From Paenibacillus sp. Soil522 (GTDB lineage: Bacteria > Bacillota > Bacilli > Paenibacillales > Paenibacillaceae): DNA of 64,000 nucleotides. The stretch covers positions 38,797 to 102,796 of the forward strand of contig NZ_LMRV01000033.1 of assembly GCF_001428245.1 (NCBI RefSeq). Direction: 5' to 3'. The translations under genes and the position numbers were made by a program. This document shows positions 35,789-43,887 of this stretch, piece by piece; positions within the stretch are counted from its first letter, which is position 1, and the number at the start of each line of letters is the position of its first letter. The notes under the pieces are model-generated. The model ran no database searches. It was not told where the DNA came from and saw only the letters and a list, made by a program, of their open reading frames with translations.

Positions 35789-35944
35789 AACGGCGGGATT
35801 GTAGTTGAATTCTTCAATGTAATTTTGAATAAAAAAGATCCAGTCGAATCGTGGAAGGCCGTAGTCAAATCCTACGACGCCAAAGGGCTGCAGACAGCCA
35901 TTACCGAAGTAAACGCTAAAGCGCAAGAAATGGGTATTAAATAG
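35789..35944 (+). pseudogene. Solute-binding lipoprotein, C-terminal remnant
   Basis: The frame NGGIVVEFFNVILNKKDP, then ESWKAVVKSYDAKGL and a final AQEMGIK plus stop parallels the end of the binding protein at 49183 (VVLGKGDPIAQWKEIVKGYD, KKGIK). No N-terminal part remains. It shows that another ABC cluster once lay here. Confidence 0.7.
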
Positions 35945-35960
35945 AACAAAACAGCACAGC

Positions 35961-36000
35961 ATGGGATGTAACATTTCTCGCCCGGGATGTTACATCCCAT
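35961..36000. terminator. Large perfect inverted repeat, terminator or operator
   Basis: ATGGGATGTAACAT and ATGTTACATCCCAT flank a 12-nt loop. No T run follows. It sits just after the lipoprotein remnant and before the cre site of the next gene. Confidence 0.55.
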
Positions 36001-36014
36001 CATTAACAGAAAAA

Positions 36015-36028
36015 TGGAAGCGTTTTCA
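36015..36028 (+). promoter_or_regulatory. CcpA cre site
   Basis: TGGAAGCGTTTTCA fits the cre consensus TGNAANCGNTNNCA at every fixed position. It lies about 110 bp before the beta-helix gene, in promoter position, indicating carbon catabolite control. Confidence 0.6.
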
Positions 36029-36138
36029 TTGGAATTGGCAAAGGGCGTTACTTATGATGCATGGCATGCTATCCCAAAAAGTTGCTTTTGATTTGAATCA
36101 TTAAAGCATTAATATTAATTGAAGGAGTTGAAAGTAAA

Positions 36139-39100
36139 TTGAGAAATCTATTTGTTAACGGAAGTAAAATAAGATCCAGGCTGTTTGCTTTTCTGCTTGC
36201 ATTTGCAATCGCTTTCATCCCAATGGCGGTAAACTTTCCGTCAAAAGTTGAGGCAGCTACGACATTAACGGTATATCCTGCACCAGCGGGTGTCCCCCTT
36301 AACACCGATTATACGGTGAAAGTACGGGAAACGGGCGGAGTCTGGCAGGATCTGGATGAGTATAGAAACACTGTCGGGTATCCTACGAAAACAAATGCTT
36401 CCTTTGTTTATTTCGATACGGACGGTCAGGTCGAGATGTCAGTGACCTATAACATCGGAACGATTACATCGTCTCGAATTCGTGGTTTGAACACGACGAT
36501 CACCCCTAACATTAACGGCAATACGATGACATTTTCCATATCTGGTCCAATGAAGCTCTCTGTAGAAGTGAACGGGAATGTAAATAAGCATCTAATGATC
36601 TTTGCAAATCCATTGGAAGTCAATCCTCCAAGCCCTAGTGACCCGAATGTCATTTATCTTGGTCCCGGTCTTTATCAACAGGACTATACCGTGCCTAGTG
36701 GCAAGACGCTTTATGTCGCCGGTGGAGCGGTCATCCAAGGCTCCATTAATTTGAATAGTGCCACCAATGCCAAAGTTATAGGCCGTGGTGTACTTGATCG
36801 TCCTGCGGGAAGAGCCATATCCGTTGACAATTCGAACCAAATCACGATTGATGGGATCATCGTTAGTAATTACGGTAGTGCGGATGGAGGTGGTTGCGCT
36901 ATAAATCTCGGAAATACATCCAATGTTCTAATCAATAACTTTAAAGCCTTTGGCGCTAATAAATGGGGGGATGGGATAGATACATTTGCCGCTACCAATA
37001 TTACCATCAATGATTCATTTATACGCAGTCATGATGATTCGGTCGCGATCTATAATGCGCGCGCTAATGGCGGAAATGTCTGGTATGGCGATACCAAAAA
37101 TATTACGTTAACGAACTCTATTCTGATGCCCGATCTTGCTCGTCCAATCAATATGGGTACTCATGGTTTTACATGGGCGCCTGGCGGCGGGCAAACAATA
37201 GAAAATGTTACTTTCTCCAATCTGGACCTCTGGATATACAATGGTGGACAGCGGATACAGTTCATTTCCGCTGATGGCAATCTGATCCAGAATGTTAACT
37301 TCAATGACATTCGGATCGATGATACCAGAGAAGGCCGATTTTTAGTTATGAGTGTCAAGAAATGGGATTATGGCCATGGTCGTGGAATTAACAATGTTCA
37401 TTTCAAGAATTTCAAGAATGTCTCCTATACCGGCAGTGGTTTAGGCACCAATCCGATTGAAGGCTACGATTCCACCCGTATGATTCAAAATATAACATTT
37501 GAAAATTTAAAAATGAACGGAACGGTCATTACGAATGCCGCTCAAGGGAATTTTACTACGAACGGCTATACCAGCAACATTAACTTTATTGCTTCCGGAG
37601 ATCCTGTACCCGAAGCAATGCCGCAATTTCCATCGCCGGCTCCAATCAATCTGGCGTTGAACAGGCCCGCCAGTGCATCTAGTTCGCAAGGAGCTGATCC
37701 GGTTTCGAGAGGAAACGACGGCAGTACCTCGACCCGTTGGAGTGCGAATGATGGAAATACTGGTCATTGGTGGACGGTGGACCTGGGCGCAAGCAAGGAT
37801 ATTACCCTGGGAACCCAGGTGATGTGGGAACAGATCGGCAAAGCCTATCAATACAAGATTGAAACATCCAATGACAATGTCAATTGGACCTTAAAGGTTG
37901 ACAAGACCAATAATACCAGCACGGACCAAATCCAGAACGATATCTTTAAGGGTACTGGCCGGTATGTCAGAATTACCGTGACCGGACTTCCAACTGGTGC
38001 TTGGGCCAGCTTCTTCGATTTTAAGGTGCTTGGAGAAACAGCGAATCTGGCTGAGAACAAGGCCGCTAGTTCGGATAGCACACTTACAGGAATTCCAGTT
38101 TCTAGAGCAGTCGACGGTAACTCTATAACTCGTTGGATTGCTGCTGATGGAGCTGCTGGTCATTGGGTGAAAGTCGACCTTGGCAAAATCAAGAATATTA
38201 CATATGGAACCCAGGTAAGCTTTGAAAAGAGCGGTGTCGCATACCAGTATAAGATCGAAACATCAAAGGACAATACCAATTGGACCTTGAAGGTTGACAA
38301 GACCAATAATGCCAGTACGGAACAGGTTCAAACCGACTACTTTACGGATTCTGCCCGGTATGTCAGACTAACCGTCACCGGAGTTCCAAGCGGAATCAGT
38401 GCCAGCTTCTACGATTTCAAAGTATTTGGAGACCCTGTCAATCTGGCACTTGGCAAGCCCGCAAGTACGGATAGTTCTGAGCCGGCCAACCCTGCTGACA
38501 GTGGGAACGACATCAGCACTTCGACACGCTGGAGTGCCAATGATGGACTCACCGGTCACTGGTGGACGGTAGACCTTGGCTCAAGCAAGTATATTACAGG
38601 CGGTACCCAAGTGATGTGGGAGCAGCCTAACGCCTATTATTCCTATAAGATCGAAACATCGAATGATAATGTCAACTGGACCGTGAGAGTTGATAAGGGC
38701 GGCAATGGTAATAATGTCCAAGTCCAAAGCGATCGCTTTGTTGCAACCGCCCGGTATGTCAGGATTACCGTGTCCGGCCTGCCAAGCGGGGCAAAAGCCA
38801 GCTTCTACGATTTCAAGGTATTCGGAGAGACTGGCGATACCATGACCGTAGCGCACCTGCCGTTTGACGAGACAAATGGAACGACGGCTATCGATTCGAC
38901 CGGCAACGGCTGGCACGGCACATTGGTTGGCGGCGCGAGTCGGGTGGCCGGCAAATACGGCAACGCCGTGAGTTTGAATGGAACGAACCAATACGTCGCG
39001 CTTCCATCCGGCGTCGTTTCCGGCGATTCCGCCATTACCGTAACGGCTTTGGTATATCTGAATTCGGCGAGCAACGGGACTCAGATCTTCAACTTCGGTT

Positions 39101-39249
39101 CCGGTACGAACACCTACATGTACCTGACGCCAAAGAACGCGGATAACAGCAAAATCCGTTTTGGAATTACAACCAGCGGCAATACCCACGAGCAAGACAT
39201 CGACGGGACGGCGCCGCTGACAACGGGCGTATGGCATCATGTGCTGTAA
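36139..39249 (+). CDS. Secreted beta-helix (GH28/GH49-like) protein with three CBM32 domains, 5' part of a frameshifted gene
   Basis: The start is a TTG with AGGAGTTG upstream. Residues 1-39 form a signal peptide (LFAFLLAFAIAFIPM, cut after VEA). Residues 40-500 form a right-handed parallel beta-helix of the polygalacturonase/dextranase type: VIYLGPGLYQQDYTVPSGKT, KWGDGIDTFAATN, IRSHDDSVAIYN. The paired Asp residues in GDGID and HDDS are likely catalytic. Three F5/8-type CBM32 domains follow at about 505-635, 637-767 and 769-900, each with a TRW-A-DG and RYVR-TVTG-P pattern, and then the first half of a LamG domain. The frame ends at TGVWHHVL because one base is missing near 39240. The original protein would have about 1,750 residues. 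It probably attacks a plant cell-wall polymer outside the cell. Confidence 0.8.
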   Translation: MRNLFVNGSKIRSRLFAFLLAFAIAFIPMAVNFPSKVEAATTLTVYPAPAGVPLNTDYTVKVRETGGVWQDLDEYRNTVGYPTKTNASFVYFDTDGQVEMSVTYNIGTITSSRIRGLNTTITPNINGNTMTFSISGPMKLSVEVNGNVNKHLMIFANPLEVNPPSPSDPNVIYLGPGLYQQDYTVPSGKTLYVAGGAVIQGSINLNSATNAKVIGRGVLDRPAGRAISVDNSNQITIDGIIVSNYGSADGGGCAINLGNTSNVLINNFKAFGANKWGDGIDTFAATNITINDSFIRSHDDSVAIYNARANGGNVWYGDTKNITLTNSILMPDLARPINMGTHGFTWAPGGGQTIENVTFSNLDLWIYNGGQRIQFISADGNLIQNVNFNDIRIDDTREGRFLVMSVKKWDYGHGRGINNVHFKNFKNVSYTGSGLGTNPIEGYDSTRMIQNITFENLKMNGTVITNAAQGNFTTNGYTSNINFIASGDPVPEAMPQFPSPAPINLALNRPASASSSQGADPVSRGNDGSTSTRWSANDGNTGHWWTVDLGASKDITLGTQVMWEQIGKAYQYKIETSNDNVNWTLKVDKTNNTSTDQIQNDIFKGTGRYVRITVTGLPTGAWASFFDFKVLGETANLAENKAASSDSTLTGIPVSRAVDGNSITRWIAADGAAGHWVKVDLGKIKNITYGTQVSFEKSGVAYQYKIETSKDNTNWTLKVDKTNNASTEQVQTDYFTDSARYVRLTVTGVPSGISASFYDFKVFGDPVNLALGKPASTDSSEPANPADSGNDISTSTRWSANDGLTGHWWTVDLGSSKYITGGTQVMWEQPNAYYSYKIETSNDNVNWTVRVDKGGNGNNVQVQSDRFVATARYVRITVSGLPSGAKASFYDFKVFGETGDTMTVAHLPFDETNGTTAIDSTGNGWHGTLVGGASRVAGKYGNAVSLNGTNQYVALPSGVVSGDSAITVTALVYLNSASNGTQIFNFGSGTNTYMYLTPKNADNSKIRFGITTSGNTHEQDIDGTAPLTTGVWHHVL

Positions 39250-41384
39250 CCCTGAACGGATCAACGGGAACGCTCTATGTCGATGGCCAGCAGGTAGGCA
39301 GCAATACCGGTATGACTATTAAACCATCCGACCTTGGCGTCACGACACAGAATTGGATCGGACGCTCGCAAAATTCCAGCGATCCATATCTCGACGGACT
39401 GGTGGACGACTTCCGCATCTATAATACGGCGTTGCCGGCTGCAGAAATCATCATCGCCCCCAATGAAACGGTGGAGCTTACAGCAACACAAGCGATTACG
39501 TATCAGGTAAAAGCAACGAATCCGACGGGGGCGACGTTGATATACAGCGCTGCCAAGCTTCCTTCGGGCGCGTCGTTCGATACGGCAGCGGGCATCTTCA
39601 CTTGGACTCCGACTCCAACGAATTACGGAGACAATTATGTCACCTTTACAGTAAGCAACGGATTGTATGAGGTCAGTCAAACGGTCGATTTTAAAGTTAA
39701 CCTCAATATCCTGCCGCCTAATAACTATACCAAGGGCAGCTACTACTTGTATCAGCAGGAAGTGGAGCGGTTTCTGGCGGCGATCGCTTTGCCGGATGCC
39801 GATAAAACGGCGCTTGCCGCTGATCTGGCTAAAGCCGAAGGCTTGCTTGTTCGCGTCCCGCTGTCGGTTTATTCGTTTGAAGGCAATGCAAACAATTCCT
39901 TCGGGACGACAAGCGGTACTGTCTCGGGAACCGCATCTTACATGACAGGGAAAATCGGGCAAGCGATCAGCCTGAACGGTACGGACAGCTACGTGACGCT
40001 GCCGACGGCACATCCTTTGTTCACTTACAACGAGATTACCCTGGCAACCTGGGTGTACTGGAAGGGAAGCAGCCAGTGGCAGCGAATCTTCGACTTCGGC
40101 AACAACACAAGCCAATATCTGTTCCTTACGCCGAGATCGGGCAGCAATACGCTGCGGTTCGCGATCAAGAACGGCGGCGGCGAACAAATCGTGGAAACGT
40201 CGCAGCTTGCCGCGAATCAATGGGCGCATGTAGCGGTGACGCTCGGTGGCGGTACGGCGAAGCTGTATGTCAACGGTGAACTGAAGGCGACCAAAACCGG
40301 CATTACGATCAAGCCAAGCGATTTTAAACCAAGCAAAAATTACATCGGCAAGAGCCAATGGCCTGATCCGCTGTTTAACGGAATGATTGACGAATTCCGC
40401 ATCTATGATCACTCCTTAACCGATGACGAGATTAAAGCTGTCTACAATAATACGGCGGAGTGGATCGACAAGACGTTGCTTCCGGTATTACTGGAACAAG
40501 CCGGGGGAATCGATACCGAGCTTTACACAGAGGAGAGCGTACAAGCTCTTCAGGCGGAAGTAACCAATGCGCAAGCGGTATACGGCAAAGCAGCTGCAAC
40601 ACAGGCTGAGATCGATGCGGCATCCGATGAACTGCTTGCGGCACTCAAAGGCCTGCAGTGGAAGGATATCACTACGTCTGTAGATCCTGCAGCATCAAGC
40701 GGCAAGAACGGTTGGTATACATCGCCGGTAACCGTTACATTGTCCCCTGCGAAAATCGCCGAATACAGTCTGGACGGCGGGGTCACCTGGTCAGTCTACA
40801 GCGCGCCTGTCACCCTGGACCAAGAGGGAACGCATCAGATTCAATACCGCCGTTCCGTCGATTCGGGTGAAGTGAAATCGCTGGAGATCAAGATCGATCT
40901 TACGGCGCCGGTGGCGCAAATAATAGGGGCGGCATCGTACACGATCGATCAGGATATCCTCATTACGTGCAGCGTGACCGATGTTATTTCGGGCGTTTAC
41001 GGTTCGCCGTGCGATAAACCGCTGCTTCAGGCGAAGGCGTACAGCCTGGAGTCCGGTCGGCATAATGTGACGGTCACAGCGGAGGATATGGCGGGCCATC
41101 AAACGGCGGTTACGCATACGTTTACGGTAACCGTGACGTTTGACAGCTTGAAGGCAGTAACTACGGCATTCCTGAAGGCAACGAATGCCAAAGGATGGGA
41201 TAAGGTCGCAGATTCCTTGAATAAACTGCTGGATCAGGCGAAAGCGAAGGCTGCTGTCGGCCAGACCGCTTCGGCAAAGGATATCATGGCCGACTATATT
41301 GGCCAAGTAACGGATCAAACCGGCAAATCGTTCGCCCAAGCACAAGTGGACATTCTGAACCGGTGGGCTAGAATCGTGATCTAG
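39231..41384 (+). CDS. 3' part of the frameshifted beta-helix protein: LamG, Ig-like, FIVAR and FIMAH-like domains
   Basis: Homology resumes at AVTLNGSTGTLYVDGQQVGS, the second half of the LamG domain begun in the previous frame (expected WHHVAVTLNG). Next are an Ig-like He_PIG domain (YSAAKLPSGASFDTAAGIFT), a second complete LamG domain (SLNGTDSYVTLP to IDEFRIYD), a FIVAR helix bundle (ELYTEESVQALQAEVTNAQA), a bacterial Ig-like domain (VTLSPAKIAEYSLDGG) and a C-terminal helical FIMAH-like unit (KGWDKVADSLNKLLDQAKAK). No independent ribosome site or signal peptide is present, so this part is expressed only if the frameshift is a sequence error or is bypassed. A terminator follows at 41428. 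Confidence 0.75.
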   Translation: MASCAVTLNGSTGTLYVDGQQVGSNTGMTIKPSDLGVTTQNWIGRSQNSSDPYLDGLVDDFRIYNTALPAAEIIIAPNETVELTATQAITYQVKATNPTGATLIYSAAKLPSGASFDTAAGIFTWTPTPTNYGDNYVTFTVSNGLYEVSQTVDFKVNLNILPPNNYTKGSYYLYQQEVERFLAAIALPDADKTALAADLAKAEGLLVRVPLSVYSFEGNANNSFGTTSGTVSGTASYMTGKIGQAISLNGTDSYVTLPTAHPLFTYNEITLATWVYWKGSSQWQRIFDFGNNTSQYLFLTPRSGSNTLRFAIKNGGGEQIVETSQLAANQWAHVAVTLGGGTAKLYVNGELKATKTGITIKPSDFKPSKNYIGKSQWPDPLFNGMIDEFRIYDHSLTDDEIKAVYNNTAEWIDKTLLPVLLEQAGGIDTELYTEESVQALQAEVTNAQAVYGKAAATQAEIDAASDELLAALKGLQWKDITTSVDPAASSGKNGWYTSPVTVTLSPAKIAEYSLDGGVTWSVYSAPVTLDQEGTHQIQYRRSVDSGEVKSLEIKIDLTAPVAQIIGAASYTIDQDILITCSVTDVISGVYGSPCDKPLLQAKAYSLESGRHNVTVTAEDMAGHQTAVTHTFTVTVTFDSLKAVTTAFLKATNAKGWDKVADSLNKLLDQAKAKAAVGQTASAKDIMADYIGQVTDQTGKSFAQAQVDILNRWARIVI

Positions 41385-41427
41385 CTTAAACGGATTTTCG
41401 CGGGCGTCATCTGGAAAAACAAGACGA

Positions 41428-41468
41428 GAGGCCCCCAATCTCAACTCTGAGGTTAGGGGCCTCTTTTT
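41428..41468 (+). terminator. Terminator after the beta-helix gene
   Basis: GAGGCCCC and GGGGCCTC arms with an inner CTCA/TGAG stem, then TTTTTC. Confidence 0.85.
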
Positions 41469-41515
41469 CATTAAGCTTTAGGATTAATGCAGGGAGGTGG
41501 TTATCATGATGTGAT

Positions 41516-41764
41516 ATGGGAATTCAATTAAAACAGCTGCGGCGACGAAAAGGCGAATTCGGTTATGCAGGGATTGTCCAAATTAACGGATATAGCGGCA
41601 TGGATAGTAAAGATGTGTTGAATGAGCTCCATGCAGCCCGAATGATTGTCAAACAGACGTTGCTTGGGCTCGACAGCGGCATCTGGATGACCGATATGGA
41701 TTCCGACAAAATTGTTGTCATCTTTATATACGACAAAGAGCCTGAGTCCGTTTTGGGACGATGA
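41516..41764 (+). pseudogene. Unassigned fragment, possibly the middle of a YesN-type regulator
   Basis: The frame reads LRRRKGEFGYAGIVQINGYS, then ARMIVKQTLLGLDSGIW and DSDKIVVIFIYDKEPES before it runs into a GH43 fragment. The pattern resembles the poorly conserved linker between receiver and AraC domains of YesN proteins, but neither flanking domain is present. I do not recognise it securely. Confidence 0.3.
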
Positions 41765-42146
41765 CGGACAAGGCTACTTGGTTGCCACTAATTTTGCCGA
41801 TAACTATAATATCCATTTATTTAAACTAAGTGAAGACGGCAAAGAACTGTTGCATGACAGCGATACAATTATCCATCAATACAAAGGGAGCGAAGCCAAT
41901 AAGCTCTACAAAATAAACGGAACCTACTATTTTTTCCACAGCGAGGTTCGCCGTGAGGAAGGCGTTGAAGTCAGAGTCGTCATGATGTTAAGGGCAGAAC
42001 ATATTTATGGGCCCTATGAGGAAAAGGAGCTTAACCATTCTCACGGCATGGATGTAGACAGGGAGCCGAATCAGGGCGGACTTGTCCAGACGGTTTCAGG
42101 GGATTGGTACTTCATAAGCCATCAAGGAACGGGCGGATATATATAA
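41746..42146 (+). pseudogene. GH43 fragment, near-copy of part of the gene at 51111
   Basis: From WDDDGQGYLVATNFADNYN to FISHQGTGGY the protein is almost identical to the middle of the intact GH43 gene (about 51555-51946). The DNA differs at few positions. Both ends are missing. It is a partial duplication that landed between two decayed sequences. Confidence 0.85.
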
Positions 42147-42204
42147 GCAGCCGAGGCCACTGAAGAACCTAGGTTGTTTCCTGAGTAATAGTATCTGTAC
42201 AAAA

Positions 42205-42250
42205 AAAAGACGACCTTCTCTCACATCTCGTGGAGCGAAGGTCGTCTTTT
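42205..42250. terminator. Bidirectional terminator beside the IS1182-like remnant
   Basis: AAAAGACGACCTTC and GAAGGTCGTCTTTT are perfect 14-nt arms with A and T runs at the outer ends. Confidence 0.8.
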
Positions 42251-42282
42251 GCTATTTAACTCCGTTCTTGAAGCAGCGTTCT

Positions 42283-42605
42283 CTAGTTCTGTAACTTCAA
42301 TATTCGTTTTAAATTCACAGCGAAGATCGCCATAGTACCTTGTAACTGCATGCCATTTAGACCCGAGGATGTCGCTACATCATACCCGTGTCGGTGTTTC
42401 AGTTCACTATTCTTCGCCTCAATTTTGTAGCGTTCCTTCGCCTTCGTTTTGAAGTACTCACTTTTTTGGAACATTTTTTGCTCTGTGTGTTCAGCGGAAG
42501 TAATCCTTACAGAGTATGTTTTGCTCTTCGCTCCTTCTTTGTAGCATCCTTCTTTGAATGGGCACGTGTTCAAAATTTTAATGAGTTCTCCGCAGCAGGC
42601 GGATG
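42283..42605 (-). pseudogene. IS1182-like transposase, C-terminal fragment
   Basis: The minus strand reads CPFKEGCYKEGAKSKTYSVR, then KAKERYKIEAKNSELKHRHG and MQLQGTMAIFAVNLKRILKL, the usual C-terminal zinc-like and helical part of IS1182/IS5-type transposases. The 5' side is cut where GMC sequence begins (about 42600). No terminal repeat was identified. Confidence 0.65.
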
Positions 42606-43480
42606 GGGTTGTGTGCATGGATTCAAGCGGAACAATCTACGAACTCACCGCCAGTATCGTCATTGTCGCCGCCAATATGCTGTATAACGTGTGGCTCCTG
42701 CTTCTCTGTGCAATCCGTATGCTCCGGGCGGGATCGGTAATCAAAACGGGCAGTTTGGAAAATATTTCCGCGACCATCCGTACTTCGGAGTATTCGGATT
42801 TTTCGATGTGCGAATGAATGTCCATATCGGACCTACTCATACGGTAATGGCTATTACGGATTTTATGGAAAACCGATCTGATCGTCCTGATCCGGGCTTC
42901 ATCACGAGCGGTTATCTCTTTGGAGCTCACCCCGCTGGAGCGGCGGGACAGCCGATCGAGTTTATGAAATCGATTCCGTTGCCGGAAGGCATACCCTCTT
43001 GGGGGCCACAACTCAAAGCGTTCGTCGCGCGAACCTTCAGCCGTTATTACATGTCATGGTTATCTGACAGATCCTCCGCTTCAAACGAACTTTATCGATC
43101 TCGATCCCCATGCCAAGAACGGATTAGGTTTTCCGCTGCCGAGACTTACGTTCAGTTGGGGCCCGCAGGTGGCGGAGAAGCACCGATACTATTATTCGAA
43201 AGCAGTCGAAATTTTGCAGGCAGCCAAAGCTTTGAATATTTGGGGAGGAACCGATGTTCAACAGCCATGGCAGTTGCGGCACCCCAGCGGCGGAACGAGA
43301 ATGGGAGAGAATCCGCTGGAATCGGTCACCGATCGGTACGGCAAGGTTCACGGAACCCGCAATTTATTCGTAGCCGGCAATTCGTTATTTCCGACGATGT
43401 CCGCCTTCAATCCGACGGAGACAATCGGGGCGCTGGCCTATTGGCAGGCCGACTATATCAAACAAGCGGTTCTTCATGGA
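42597..43480 (+). pseudogene. GMC oxidoreductase, C-terminal fragment with frameshifts
   Basis: The frames give ADGVVCMDSSGTIYELTASI and VIVAANM. After a shift they give [20 protein letters not shown]. After another they give [20 protein letters not shown] and [16 protein letters not shown], ending [20 protein letters not shown]. The last two blocks are the GMC catalytic His-Pro-x-G region and the FAD/active-site Asn region. At least two frameshifts inactivate it. It is a candidate partner of the N-terminal fragment at 15838-16184 on the other strand. Confidence 0.75.
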
Positions 43481-43499
43481 GATCTGATCAGACCTCCGT

Positions 43500-43695
43500 C
43501 ACCTGCAATCAACCGGATACTGGGCTCGGCGACATTGAGGCCGATATCGGTACTGGGGATACGTCTATCAGTTTGCGTGCAGAAAAAGACCGTATCTACA
43601 CGATCACGTATACGGCGACCGATAATGCAGATAATAAAACGGTTAAGACCGCAACCGAGCGGGAGGAAGGCTTTGGCGCCTTCCTCATCTGTTAG
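43500..43695 (+). pseudogene. Ig-like surface-protein domain remnant
   Basis: After the GMC end the frame reads [20 protein letters not shown] and [20 protein letters not shown], a bacterial Ig-like or HYR domain tail common in secreted lyases and hydrolases. No start or signal is present. Confidence 0.5.
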
Positions 43696-43736
43696 GCTAG
43701 AAAAGTTAAGAGGTCTCTACGGTTATCTTTAAATCG

Positions 43737-43763
43737 ACCGCCCTTTTACAGTGGCGGTTTTTC
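43737..43763 (+). terminator. Terminator before cluster B
   Basis: ACCGCC and GGCGGT pair over a 10-nt loop, followed by TTTTC. Confidence 0.75.
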
Positions 43764-43887
43764 TCATTTTCGAACATAGATTGGTTTAGGCGGCTAGGAA
43801 TGCGGCAACTATTTGCCTCTTTCAAATAACCAATGAATTTGAGAGAATAAATCATACGAAAATAACTATCGAAGAAGGAAAACTCAA

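Noticed and set aside
39261..40412. 383-codon ORF on the minus strand
   Set aside because: Antisense shadow of the LamG/Ig coding region, without any protein motif.
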